Of a stretch of 64,000 nt of DNA, positions 36,759 to 45,059 are shown piece after piece (within the stretch, counting starts at the first letter, position 1; every line of letters begins with the position of its first letter). The position numbers were made by a program, and so were the translations under genes. The notes beneath the pieces were generated by a model. It saw only the letters and a program-made list of their open reading frames with translations. It did no database searches and had not been told where the DNA came from. The DNA comes from Geothrix sp. (GTDB lineage: Bacteria; Acidobacteriota; Holophagae; Holophagales; Holophagaceae): contig JAGRPP010000017.1 of assembly GCA_019449415.1 (NCBI GenBank), positions 62,001-126,000 of the forward strand, given 5' to 3'.

Positions 36759-37262
36759 CTAGAGATTGAACCTCGTTCGATGGGATGAGTCCCGGCTAGT
36801 CCGACTGAGGAACTGCTGCACCGCCTGGGGATCCACGGTGGCCGGCAGGCCCGACCAAGGCTGGGAGGGCTTCAGCATCATCAGCATGTCCTCGGGGCAC
36901 CCCACCTGCTCGTAGAGCTGCTCCACGCGGCGCGCCAGCTGCGCGGCGGTGGTTTCCGCGGACAGGGCTTCGCGCAGGAGGGCTTCCCGCCAGCGATCCT
37001 GGGCCTGGGACCAGCGGGTGCTGCCGGGCCGGGGCGTCTTGCCCACCGCTTCGGCGCAGGCGGCCCAGAGGTGGGCTTCAAAAGTGCTGAGATCCTCGCC
37101 CCGGAGGGCCCGCAGGCGCGCCACGGCAGGGCCTTCCCCGGGGACCCAACCCTGGATCTCGGCGGTGCCGAGGAAGCCGAAATCATGGCCCGTGACGATG
37201 TCGTCCCAGGTGGGGTTCCCGTGGATGATCCGGAAGGCCTCGAAGGGCGTGGGGGAGTTCAT
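36759..37262 (-). CDS. hypothetical protein
   Basis: 167 residues, no signal or membrane segment. The start (PFEAFRIIHGNPTWDDIVTGHDFGFLGTAEIQGWV) is mildly reminiscent of DUF2247, followed by an acidic/arginine helical region with AHLWAACAEAVGKTPRPGSTRWSQAQDRWREALLREAL. I cannot assign it. Stop 9 bases before the ureohydrolase is reached from the other side, so it is probably part of that minus-strand operon. Confidence 0.55.
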   Translation of the reverse strand: MNSPTPFEAFRIIHGNPTWDDIVTGHDFGFLGTAEIQGWVPGEGPAVARLRALRGEDLSTFEAHLWAACAEAVGKTPRPGSTRWSQAQDRWREALLREALSAETTAAQLARRVEQLYEQVGCPEDMLMMLKPSQPWSGLPATVDPQAVQQFLSRTSRDSSHRTRFNL

Positions 37263-37271
37263 GCAAGCTCC

Positions 37272-38210
37272 TCAGACCAGCAGATGAAGGGCGAGGTGGA
37301 CGGCGATCCGGGCGCTGGCCTCGGCGCCCTCCAGCGTGGGGGCCAGTTCCATGAGATCGGCGCCCACCCAGGGCTCGGGCCACTGCCGCGCGGCGTGGAT
37401 CAGGCGCAGGGCTTCTTCCAGGTTCAGGCCACCGGGCACAGGCTCGGCCACGGCCGGCACCAGCACCGGATCCAGGGCATCCAGATCCAGGCTCAGATAG
37501 GCGGGGCCCTGGCCCACGGCGGTCAGGTCCTCTTCCAGCTGGGACGCCAGTCGCGGATCGCGCAGATCCTCAGGCGTCCACATGCGCACGCCGGCCGCCT
37601 GGAGGAAGGCCAGCTCGTCATCATCGAAGCGCGGAGCCCGCAGACCCGCCTGCACCACGCGGACCGGGTCCACCAAGCCTTCCTCCAGGGCTTGGCGGAG
37701 CCAGGTGCCGTGGTGGATGTCCGTCCCCCAGGCGGCCCCATCGGCCGCGTCTGGGTGGGCGTCCAGATGCAGGAGACCGAGGGGGCCATGTTGGCGGGCC
37801 AAGGCCCGCAGGGCGCCGAGGGTGAGGGCGTGGTCACCCCCCAGCATCAGCGTGCGGCAGCCGGTCCTGGCCCAGGCGCCCACGGTGGCCTGCACGGTTT
37901 CGAGGGCTTCCGCCAGGGAAAAGGGCAGGGTGGGGATGTTGCCGCCGTCCAGCCAGCCCTGGGCAGCTGCGGGACCGAGGGCGGGGCGGGCTTCCCTGAG
38001 CCGCCCCGGCATCGGGTGGGAACCCATGCCCATGGCGGCCGCGCGCATCGCCCAGGGCCCCAGGCGGGCCCCGGGGCGGTTGATGACGCCCGCATCGCAG
38101 GGCGCGCCGAGCACCACTCCGGTGGCAGGACGGGGATCGATGCAGAGGGGGAGGCCGAAGAAGGGCGTGAGGCCCGTGCGGAGGCCCTGCAGGAGAAGAT
38201 CAGCGGACAT
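37272..38210 (-). CDS. ureohydrolase (agmatinase/arginase family)
   Basis: 312 residues from the ATG at 38210, which has CGGAG at 7 bases; 38264 is an alternative without a good site. Metal-binding signatures of the arginase superfamily are complete: LMLGGDHALTLGAL, LLHLDAHPDAADG and SLDLDALDPVLVPAVAEP. The usual final APGTGTPEPGG is VPAVAEPVPGG here, so the substrate (agmatine, arginine, formimino-glutamate or another guanidino compound) cannot be named. It overlaps plsC by 11 bases. Confidence 0.85.
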   Translation of the reverse strand: MSADLLLQGLRTGLTPFFGLPLCIDPRPATGVVLGAPCDAGVINRPGARLGPWAMRAAAMGMGSHPMPGRLREARPALGPAAAQGWLDGGNIPTLPFSLAEALETVQATVGAWARTGCRTLMLGGDHALTLGALRALARQHGPLGLLHLDAHPDAADGAAWGTDIHHGTWLRQALEEGLVDPVRVVQAGLRAPRFDDDELAFLQAAGVRMWTPEDLRDPRLASQLEEDLTAVGQGPAYLSLDLDALDPVLVPAVAEPVPGGLNLEEALRLIHAARQWPEPWVGADLMELAPTLEGAEASARIAVHLALHLLV

Positions 38211-38880
38211 CGGGGCTCCGGGGCGAGAGGGCAGCTCGAAAGGCGGCGAGCCACTGGGTTGCATCCAGAAAGTCGCCCGGGTGTAGCGGGGCCTCGGCCG
38301 TCACGGTGAGGGGGGTGCGGGCGGCGAACAGGGTGCGGAGGTGCGGGAGCAGGGTCTCGTCGCCGGTCCAGGGGTAGTGGGGCGCAGGACTGCTGAGGCG
38401 GATGGGCTGGGCGGGCAGCCCCAGCTCGTAGGCGGCCCGCAGCCCGCCCTCGTAGAAGGGGGCCAGGCGTTCGCCGCGGGTGGTGGTGCCCTCGGGGAAG
38501 AGGAGCATGTCCCGGCCGCTCTGGAGCGAGGTGGTGAAGCTGGCCAGGGCCGCCGCGCGGCTGGTGGCATCCTCCCGGTCCACGAAATGGATGCCAGACT
38601 TTTGGGCCCACCGCCCGATGAGCGGATAGCCCGTGACCTCGCCCTTGGCGATGGTACCCATGGGGCGGAGGCTCATGAGCACCACGGGATCGACCCAGCT
38701 GAGGTGGTTGGCCACCCAGAGGGGGATGTCCCGGCGGGGCTGCCCGGTGATCTCCAGATCCAGGCCCAGGGCCGGAAGGAGCCGCTGGGCCCAGCGGTGC
38801 ATGCCGGGCTGGGGCTCCGTGCCGACCGCCAGCCGGGGCAGCAGGGCGAAGGTGGGCCAGAGGACGCCGGCCCAGCTCAC
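38200..38880 (-). CDS. 1-acyl-sn-glycerol-3-phosphate acyltransferase (PlsC-like)
   Basis: 226 residues from a GTG that overlaps the GNAT stop by one base. The acyltransferase motifs are NHLSWVDP (His-X4-Asp) and FPEGTTTRGE with the following FYEGGLRAAYEL. It would add the second acyl chain in phospholipid synthesis, or act in ornithine-lipid or related pathways. An N-terminal hydrophobic stretch can associate it with the inner membrane. Confidence 0.88.
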   Translation of the reverse strand: MSWAGVLWPTFALLPRLAVGTEPQPGMHRWAQRLLPALGLDLEITGQPRRDIPLWVANHLSWVDPVVLMSLRPMGTIAKGEVTGYPLIGRWAQKSGIHFVDREDATSRAAALASFTTSLQSGRDMLLFPEGTTTRGERLAPFYEGGLRAAYELGLPAQPIRLSSPAPHYPWTGDETLLPHLRTLFAARTPLTVTAEAPLHPGDFLDATQWLAAFRAALSPRSPDVR

Positions 38881-39416
38881 TAGCTCACCAGCTTGAGGCG
38901 GGTGTAGCGGGCCCGAACGCGCTCGAGGTCATCGCGCGTGATGGCGGACCAGAGGCGCGTGTCGCCGGGGGCGTAGAAGTCCTTCACCTCGGCCACCACC
39001 CGGGCACCGAGGGCGTTGTGGACGCTGCGGGCGTCGGCGTTGCCGGGCTCCACCAGGAAACGGCACTCGTCCACCTTCTCCTGCAGCAGCTTGGAGACCA
39101 TGGCGCGGATGAGCAGGTAGTTCACCCGTCCCTTCTGGTAGTCGGGATGGACCGCCAGGGTGGCGCAGTAGGCGGTGGTGCCCTTCACGAAGTTCAGGAC
39201 ATAGCCCACGGGCCGGTCGCCGTCGAAGGCGAGGAAGCACCAGTCGCCGTAGAGCTCGGTGCAGAGGCGCAGGTAATGGGGGCAGAGTTCGCCGGCGCCA
39301 TCTCCGGACCAGATCTCGGCTTCGAGGCGGCGAAGGTGGCCGTAGTCCGAGCTGGACAGCGGCCGCACCGCGTAGCGGGCTCCCTCTGGATGGGGGGCGA
39401 GGGTCTCGATGGTCAT
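38880..39416 (-). CDS. GNAT-family N-acetyltransferase
   Basis: 178 residues. Start at 39416 behind GGGAGGTACGGC. The GNAT core is RPVGYVLNFVKGTTAYCATLAVHPDYQKGRVNYLLIRAMV with the acetyl-CoA loop altered (QKGRVN), and the final LVEPGNADARSVHNALGARVVAEVKDFY. Substrate unknown. It heads a minus-strand series GNAT-plsC-ureohydrolase-hypothetical linked by 1- to 11-base overlaps or short gaps. Confidence 0.83.
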   Translation of the reverse strand: MTIETLAPHPEGARYAVRPLSSSDYGHLRRLEAEIWSGDGAGELCPHYLRLCTELYGDWCFLAFDGDRPVGYVLNFVKGTTAYCATLAVHPDYQKGRVNYLLIRAMVSKLLQEKVDECRFLVEPGNADARSVHNALGARVVAEVKDFYAPGDTRLWSAITRDDLERVRARYTRLKLVS

Positions 39417-39426
39417 GCCGTACCTC

Positions 39427-39444
39427 CCTGGTGTTGCAACCAGG
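39427..39444 (-). promoter_or_regulatory. inverted repeat and GTTGCAACACC motif over the GNAT ribosome site
   Basis: On the plus strand CCTGGT (39427-39432) and ACCAGG (39439-39444) flank GTTGCA. On the gene's own strand this contains GTTGCAACACC, the same 11 bases as in the pirin promoter. It lies 11-28 bases before the ATG and touches the Shine-Dalgarno. Confidence 0.4.
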
Positions 39445-39506
39445 ATCGGAGGCGGGGATGACGGTCCCGCGTTGGCCGCGGCAATTCCGCGCAAACACCT
39501 TGATAC

Positions 39507-39527
39507 CGGATAGTTACAAGCTATCCG
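39507..39527. repeat. 7-bp inverted repeat in the pit-GNAT gap
   Basis: CGGATAG and CTATCCG around TTACAAG. It lies in the 191-base gap between pit and GNAT (both minus strand). It could be part of a terminator for pit or an operator for GNAT; no T run follows on the minus strand. Confidence 0.35.
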
Positions 39528-39607
39528 CGAATCGGGCCCTTCAGTTTCACAGAAGGCTGAGGCGCTCTGGAAACGGGAGCGTCACTTCTGCGTGAATCAG
39601 CGTCGGC

Positions 39608-40624
39608 TTAGAAGAAGGGCGCCACCAGCTTGAGAAAACCCGCGGCGAGGAGGGCGCTGATGGGAATGGTGAGCACCCAGGCCACGACGATGTTGCCCGC
39701 CACGCCCCAGCGAACCGCGCTGGCGTTCATGGAGGTGCCGACGCCCATGATGGCGCCGGTGATGCTGTGGGTGGTGCTGACCGGGATGCCGAAGTGGGCG
39801 GTGGTGAAGAGTACCGCCGCGGCCGCGGTCTCGGCGGCGAAGCCGTGGATGGGGCGCAGCTTCACGATCTTCGAGCCCATGGTCTTGATGATCTTCCAGC
39901 CGCCCGAGGCGGTGCCCAGGGCCATGAAGCTGGCGCTGCCGATCTTCACCCAGAGAGGAATGATCACCTTGGCCTTGGCATCCATGGGGAGATGGAACTT
40001 GTAGGCGATGAGGGCGAGACAGATGATGCCCATGGCCTTCTGGGCATCGTTCTGGCCGTGGGTGAAGGACATGGCCGCGGCGCTCACCAGCTGCGCCTTG
40101 CGGAAGACGACATTCACCTTGTGTCCGGAGAAATGGCGGACGATCCACAGGATGATCAGGATGAGCAGCATGCCCACGATGAAGCCCATGGCCGGGGAGA
40201 TGATGATGAAGGCGCCGATCTCTTCGAGCTTCTTGGTGTGGAGCGCCCCGAAGCCCGCATGGGCCACGACGGCTCCGGCCAGGCTGCCGAGCAGGGTGTG
40301 GCTGGTGCTGGAGGGGATGCCGAACCACCAGGTGAGCAGATCCCAGGTGATGGCCGCCATGAGGGCCGCCGCGATAACGGCCGGGACCACATGCTGGCTG
40401 TCGGCGATGCCCTTGGCGATGGTGGTGGCCACGGAAGTGCCCGCCAGGGCCCCCGCGAAATTGAGGGTCGCGGACATGACGAGGGCGTACTTGGCTGGAA
40501 GCACGCCGGTGCTCACCACCGTGGCGATGGAATTGGCCGTGTCGTGGAATCCGTTGATGTAATCGATGCCCCAGGCCAGAAGAACCAGGACCGCCAGGGA
40601 CGGGATGAGAAACGCTTCGATCAT
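39608..40624 (-). CDS. pit: low-affinity inorganic phosphate transporter
   Basis: 338 residues, about ten membrane spans. The PiT signature is present at both ends: GIDYINGFHDTANSIATVVSTGVL near the start and ETAAAAVLFTTAHFGIPVSTTHSITGAIMGVG near the end. Phosphate enters as a metal complex with protons. It follows the DUF47 gene by 7 bases and shares its likely PhoB-controlled promoter. Confidence 0.95.
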   Translation of the reverse strand: MIEAFLIPSLAVLVLLAWGIDYINGFHDTANSIATVVSTGVLPAKYALVMSATLNFAGALAGTSVATTIAKGIADSQHVVPAVIAAALMAAITWDLLTWWFGIPSSTSHTLLGSLAGAVVAHAGFGALHTKKLEEIGAFIIISPAMGFIVGMLLILIILWIVRHFSGHKVNVVFRKAQLVSAAAMSFTHGQNDAQKAMGIICLALIAYKFHLPMDAKAKVIIPLWVKIGSASFMALGTASGGWKIIKTMGSKIVKLRPIHGFAAETAAAAVLFTTAHFGIPVSTTHSITGAIMGVGTSMNASAVRWGVAGNIVVAWVLTIPISALLAAGFLKLVAPFF

Positions 40625-40631
40625 CGAAGCC

Positions 40632-41279
40632 TCAGGCGTTTTTCATGACGGTGGAGCCGATGACCTTGGCCACCAGCTCGATCCGGTCGGTGGCGTCCTC
40701 GATCTTCTCGAGCATTTCCTTCCACTTCACCACTTCGATGGGGTCTTTCGGATTGTCGAAGATCTGGGCCAGGCCCGCGTGGTAGATGGAGTCGGCCTTG
40801 TTCTCAAGGGCGTGCACCCGGCGGATGCGGTCCCCGATCTCCTTCTGGTTGGACATGTTGCGCAGGGAGCGAGTGAGGTGGAGGATCTCGCCGGCCCCCT
40901 CCACGATGATGGAGCTGATCTCCGTGACCGCGGGCATCACCTGGCTGATGCGATAGAGGATCAGGCGTTCGCACACGGAATGGATGCGGTCGATCACATC
41001 ATCGATGGCGTGGGCGAGGGTCAGGATGTCCTCGCGATCGATGGGCGTGACGAAGGTGTGGTTCAGGCGGTCGATGATCTCGTGGGTGATGTCGTCGCCG
41101 GTGTGCTCCAGGTCTTTCATCTGCCTGCGCAGCTCCGCAAACCGGGCCGGATCGGCGCTGCGGATCTCCCGGTCGAAGAGCTGGGCGGCCTGATAGACAT
41201 TTCCGGAGGCCGATTCCAGGAGATCGAAAAAGACCATTTCCCTGGGTTTGAGCCAGCGCATCACGGCATTCAAGGACAT
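40632..41279 (-). CDS. DUF47/PhoU-like partner of the Pit transporter
   Basis: 215 residues from the ATG at 41279 with GGGAG at 6 bases; a GTG at 41306 is a poorer start. Two PhoU-like helical bundles with conserved REMVFFDLLESASGNVYQAAQLF, DLEHTGDDITHEIIDRLNHTFVTPIDREDILTLAHAIDDVID and VKWKEMLEKIEDATDRIELVAKVI. In other bacteria this protein regulates the adjacent Pit. First gene of the DUF47-pit operon. Confidence 0.93.
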   Translation of the reverse strand: MSLNAVMRWLKPREMVFFDLLESASGNVYQAAQLFDREIRSADPARFAELRRQMKDLEHTGDDITHEIIDRLNHTFVTPIDREDILTLAHAIDDVIDRIHSVCERLILYRISQVMPAVTEISSIIVEGAGEILHLTRSLRNMSNQKEIGDRIRRVHALENKADSIYHAGLAQIFDNPKDPIEVVKWKEMLEKIEDATDRIELVAKVIGSTVMKNA

Positions 41280-41324
41280 GACAACTCCCACAGATCCGTT
41301 TTCCACTGTACCGGCTCCAGAGGT

Positions 41325-41342
41325 GTAAACGGAGCGTAAATT
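41325..41342 (-). promoter_or_regulatory. Pho-box-like 7-4-7 direct repeat between DUF47-pit and phoR
   Basis: Plus strand GTAAACG-GAGC-GTAAATT; minus strand AATTTAC-GCTC-CGTTTAC. The period is 11 bases, as in PhoB sites, and the sequence resembles the element in front of pstS. It is 46 bases from the DUF47 ATG and 51 from the phoR ATG. Confidence 0.5.
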
Positions 41343-41392
41343 GGCGGCGGGGCGATGGGTGGGGCCGTGGGGAAGGTGTATGGTCTGAGGGC

Positions 41393-42742
41393 ATGGCGGA
41401 ACACGAGATTCAGCGTGAGGTCGAGTCCGGGGTGCGGGTTTTTCTGGGGCGGGCCTTGGTCTGCCTGGGGTCGGTGCTCTTCCTCGGCCTTGGGCTGGGC
41501 ATGAGCGTCCATCAGGGAGCCTCGGTCCTCTGGACCCTGGGGCTCGTCGCGACGGTGTTCCTGGTGGTCATTCTCATGGCCCGCTGGCAGGTTCGGCTGG
41601 TGGCCGAGCCCCTGGGCCAGCTGCTGGGCGGGTCCAGACCCAGGACCATCGAGGACCTGCCGCGGGCCTGGTCCGCCCTGGAACAGGAGAACCTGGATCT
41701 CCGTGAGCGGGCGGCGCGCGAGGACCGGCTGCTGCCCAGCATCATGGCGAGGCTCGAAGAGGGGGTGCTGTTGTTCGGCCCCGCTGGCGGCCTGGAGCAG
41801 TTCAACCCCGCCGCCCAGCGCCACTTGGGCCTGGGGGCGCCCCTGGCAAAGGGCATGGTGGTGGGCGAGGTGTTCCGGGATCCGGACAGCTCCACCGCGG
41901 TTCAGAAGGCCTACCGGGGCGCGCCCTCGGAATGGCGGTTGGCGCGGGCGGGCCGGACCCTCCGGGTGCGGGCCATCCCCTTCGCGCCAGCAGGCTCCGT
42001 CAGTGGCGTGCTGCTCACCCTCGATGATGTGACGAGCCAGGAGGCCCTCGAGACCACCCGGCAGAAATTCATCTCCAATGTCAGCCACGAACTGAAGACG
42101 CCGGTGACAGCCATCCGCATCGCCGCGGAGAATCTGCAGGAAGAGGCGCTGCCGGACTCCGCCCAGGCCGGGGCCCAGTCCATCCTCCGATCCGTGGATC
42201 GACTCTCCCTGCTGCTGGGGGATCTTTCCGAGCTGAGCCGCATCGAAAGCGGGGCCCTTCATCTCGATCCCGTGCGCCTGGATCTGGCGGCCTTCCTCGC
42301 CTCCCTCGTGAAGGACCAGCAGGCGCGCCTCGCCGGGGCCGGCGTCCACCTGGCGGTGGAGGTCGAGGCTCCCGAAGGGGCCACCCTCCTGGCGGACCCC
42401 CTGCGCCTGAGCCAGGTGGTGGAAAACCTGCTCTCCAACGCCATCAAGTTCAGCCCGCCGAGCGGCCGGGTGGAGCTCCGCGTCAGGCTCTCCGAGCGGG
42501 GGCAGCTGTGGGAGGTCAAGGATCAGGGGCCCGGCATACCCTCGGCCGACCAGGGGCGCATCTTCGAGCGGTTCTACCGCTCCCAGGCCACGAAGGCCAA
42601 ACCAGGCACCGGCCTGGGCCTGGCCATCGTGAAGCACCTCTGCCGCCTGATGGGCGGTGAGGTCACCGTGGAGAGCAGACCAGGCGAGGGGGCCACCTTC
42701 CGGGTGATGCTGCCCCCGCTGCCAAGCCGGCAGGAGGATTAG
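41393..42742 (+). CDS. phoR: phosphate-regulon sensor histidine kinase
   Basis: 449 residues. Two N-terminal membrane spans (CLGSVLFLGLGLGMSVHQG; VLWTLGLVATVFLVVILMA), a short linker, a PAS domain (residues about 120-215), then the kinase core: HisKA box FISNVSHELKTPVTAIR with His232, N box VVENLLSNAIKFSP, and G boxes DQGPGIPSADQGRIFERFYR and GTGLGLAIVKHL. It phosphorylates PhoB. It is divergent from DUF47-pit and convergent with phoB, not in one operon with it. Confidence 0.93.
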   Translation: MAEHEIQREVESGVRVFLGRALVCLGSVLFLGLGLGMSVHQGASVLWTLGLVATVFLVVILMARWQVRLVAEPLGQLLGGSRPRTIEDLPRAWSALEQENLDLRERAAREDRLLPSIMARLEEGVLLFGPAGGLEQFNPAAQRHLGLGAPLAKGMVVGEVFRDPDSSTAVQKAYRGAPSEWRLARAGRTLRVRAIPFAPAGSVSGVLLTLDDVTSQEALETTRQKFISNVSHELKTPVTAIRIAAENLQEEALPDSAQAGAQSILRSVDRLSLLLGDLSELSRIESGALHLDPVRLDLAAFLASLVKDQQARLAGAGVHLAVEVEAPEGATLLADPLRLSQVVENLLSNAIKFSPPSGRVELRVRLSERGQLWEVKDQGPGIPSADQGRIFERFYRSQATKAKPGTGLGLAIVKHLCRLMGGEVTVESRPGEGATFRVMLPPLPSRQED

Positions 42743-42767
42743 GGTCCGTTCTCAAAGGCTGTGGCGC

Positions 42768-43472
42768 TTAGGCGCCGGCCGGCCCGCCGAGCCGGTAGCC
42801 GACGCCCACGACCGTTTCGATGAGGTCGGCCGCAGGCTCGCCCAGCTTGGCCCGGACCCGTCGGACATGGGCATCGATGGTGCGGCTTTCGCCCAGGTAT
42901 TCCAGGCCCCACACCTGCTGCAGGATCTTCTCGCGGCTCAGGACGCGGCGGGGATTGCCGAGGAAATAAGCCAGCAGCTCGAACTCCCGTCGGGTGAGGT
43001 CCACCAGTTGGCCGTCCACCCGCGCCGTGTGCATGTCGAGGTCCACGGTGATGGGGCCGAAGGTCAGCTGCGGAGCGCGATCTGCGACTTCGGTGGGCAC
43101 CGCGCGCCGGAGGATGGCCCGCAAGCGGGCAGCCAGTTCCCGGGCCGAGAAGGGCTTGGATACATAGTCGTCCGCGCCGAGCTCGAGGCCGAGCACCCGG
43201 TCGATCTCCTCGCTCCGGGCGGTGACGAGCAGCACGGGGAGGCCGCGGTGCGAAGCGTGGGTCCGGATGGCCCTCAGCACATCGAGGCCGTCCATGTCGG
43301 GCAGGCTCAGATCGAGCAGGGCCGCATCGAGCCTGGGACTTGGCGCGCTGAGGGCCTGGAGGGCATCCCGGCCGGTGCCCACGCTGGTCAGGCTGAAGCC
43401 CTCCCGGCGCAAATGCTGCTCGAGACCCAGGCGGATCTCGGTGTCGTCTTCCAGGAGGAGAATGTGGGGCAT
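42768..43472 (-). CDS. phoB: phosphate-regulon response regulator
   Basis: 234 residues, OmpR/PhoB class. Receiver: acidic pair Asp9-Asp10, phospho-acceptor Asp54 (ALLDLSLPDMDG), Thr84 and Lys106 (YVSKPFS). Winged-helix DNA-binding domain: LTRREFELLAYFLGNPRRVLSREKILQQVWG and RTIDAHVRRVRAKLG. It would bind the 7-4-7 repeats at 41325 and 49947. Last gene of the pst operon, 14 bases after phoU; AAGGG precedes the ATG. Confidence 0.95.
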   Translation of the reverse strand: MPHILLLEDDTEIRLGLEQHLRREGFSLTSVGTGRDALQALSAPSPRLDAALLDLSLPDMDGLDVLRAIRTHASHRGLPVLLVTARSEEIDRVLGLELGADDYVSKPFSARELAARLRAILRRAVPTEVADRAPQLTFGPITVDLDMHTARVDGQLVDLTRREFELLAYFLGNPRRVLSREKILQQVWGLEYLGESRTIDAHVRRVRAKLGEPAADLIETVVGVGYRLGGPAGA

Positions 43473-43486
43473 GGGACCCTTCGTCG

Positions 43487-44152
43487 CTATTCTACGGAGT
43501 TGCCGCGGAGGTACGGGTGCTTGGCGTTCCGGCCCTCGAGGATGAAGAGGACCTCCTCCGCGATGTTGGTGGCCTCGTCGGCAATGCGCTCCCAGTTCTT
43601 GATGACGAGGATCAGGTGGCTGGCCCGCTCGATGCAGAGGGGATCCGCCAGCATGATTCGCAGCAGGTCGCGGTAGATCTTCCCGTAGAGGGCGTCCACG
43701 CTGTCGTCGCTCAGGATCACCGCCTGGGCCAGCGCGGCGTCGCTGCTGACGAAGGCATCCACCGCGCGGCGGACCATGTTCCGCGTTTCGGTGCCCAGCT
43801 GCTCCAGGTCGTTGCCGGCCAGGATGGGCGGATGGACCAGGGACACCCGGCGGGCGATGTTGCAGCAGTGGTCGCCGATGCGCTCCAGCTCGGGGATGAT
43901 CTTGAGGCTCGAGGCGATGCGCCGGAGGTCCGAAGCCGCAGGGGAGTGAAGGGCCAGGAGGTCGATGCACTGCTGGTCGAGCTTGAGCTCCCACTCGTCC
44001 ATGCGGCGATCGAGCTGGTTGACCTGCTCGGCCTTGGCCGGGGAAGGCTCCGTCAGGGCCTGGATGGTGAGGTCGATCATCTCCTCGGCCACGCCGGCCA
44101 TGGCCATGATGCCATCCCGCAGCTCCTTGAGTTCCGTGTCGAACAGCCGCAT
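43487..44152 (-). CDS. phoU: phosphate-signalling protein PhoU
   Basis: 221 residues, two three-helix bundles with the metal-binding motifs DLRRIASSLKIIPELERIGDHCCNIARR and LILVIKNWERIADEATNIAEEVLF. It links the Pst transporter to PhoR and represses the regulon under phosphate excess. Its start overlaps the pstB stop (TGATG). Confidence 0.95.
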   Translation of the reverse strand: MRLFDTELKELRDGIMAMAGVAEEMIDLTIQALTEPSPAKAEQVNQLDRRMDEWELKLDQQCIDLLALHSPAASDLRRIASSLKIIPELERIGDHCCNIARRVSLVHPPILAGNDLEQLGTETRNMVRRAVDAFVSSDAALAQAVILSDDSVDALYGKIYRDLLRIMLADPLCIERASHLILVIKNWERIADEATNIAEEVLFILEGRNAKHPYLRGNSVE

Positions 44153-45036
44153 CAGCCGAACCTCCCCGTGATGTAGTCTTCCGTCATTTGCACCCTAGGC
44201 GTGGTGAAGATCCGCTCGGTCAGATCCATCTCGATCAGTTTGCCCAGCCAGAAGAAGGCCGTGAAGTCGCTGACCCGGGCGGCCTGCTGCATGTTGTGGG
44301 TGACGATCACGATGGTGAGGCGCTCCTTCAGCTCGGTGATGAGGTCCTCGATCTTGGCGGTGGCGATGGGGTCGAGGGCGGAGCAGGGTTCGTCCATCAG
44401 CAGGACTTCGGGATTCACCGCCAGAGCCCGGGCGATGCAGAGCCGCTGCTGCTGGCCCCCGGAAAGCCCATTGGCCGAGTCCTTCAGCCGGTCCTTGACC
44501 TCATCCCACAGGCCGGCCCCCTTCAGGCTGGTCTCGACGGCCTCCTCGAGCACCGTGCGGTCCCGCTGGCCCTGGATGCGAAGGCCATAGGCCACATTCT
44601 CGAAGATGGACTTGGGGAAGGGGTTCGATTTCTGGAACACCATGCCGGCGCGCTTCCTGAGGGCGATCACATCGGTCTCGGGAGCGTAGAGGTCCGTATC
44701 GCCCAGCAGGACCCGGCCCTCGATCCGGACATTCTCGATGAGGTCGTTCATCCGGTTCAGGCAGCGGAGCAGCGTGCTCTTGCCGCATCCCGAGGGGCCG
44801 ATGAACGACATGACCGAGTTCGGGGCCACCTGCAGGTTGATGTCCGACAGGGCCTGCTTCCCGCCGTAGAACAGGTTCAGCCGCTCGACCCGCAGCATGG
44901 TCGGCGCCGACCCGGCATTGGGGTCCGGCAGGGGCAGGTGGGCCCTGGGAAGGACTCCGGGGCGCGGACCGGATCCGTTGATCGGTGCTTGCAGGAGCGC
45001 GGGCTCCGGCACCGGACGAGGGTCGTCGATTTCCAT
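44152..45036 (-). CDS. pstB: phosphate ABC transporter ATP-binding protein
   Basis: 294 residues from the ATG at 45036, which has GGAG at 8 bases; 45057 is the other option. The ABC core is normal: Walker [13 protein letters not shown] loop [15 protein letters not shown], signature [15 protein letters not shown], Walker [14 protein letters not shown] and [13 protein letters not shown]. The N-terminal 46 residues (proline-rich, to about APTMLRV) are an extension compared with usual PstB; the next start at 44898 has no ribosome site. Confidence 0.93.
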   Translation of the reverse strand: MEIDDPRPVPEPALLQAPINGSGPRPGVLPRAHLPLPDPNAGSAPTMLRVERLNLFYGGKQALSDINLQVAPNSVMSFIGPSGCGKSTLLRCLNRMNDLIENVRIEGRVLLGDTDLYAPETDVIALRKRAGMVFQKSNPFPKSIFENVAYGLRIQGQRDRTVLEEAVETSLKGAGLWDEVKDRLKDSANGLSGGQQQRLCIARALAVNPEVLLMDEPCSALDPIATAKIEDLITELKERLTIVIVTHNMQQAARVSDFTAFFWLGKLIEMDLTERIFTTPRVQMTEDYITGRFG

Positions 45037-45059
45037 GGCGAGGGCTCCGGTAGGCATGA

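Noticed and set aside
42763-42776. Terminator between convergent phoR and phoB
   Set aside because: GGCGC-TTAG-GCGCC is only a 5-bp stem without a T run and lies partly in phoB codons.
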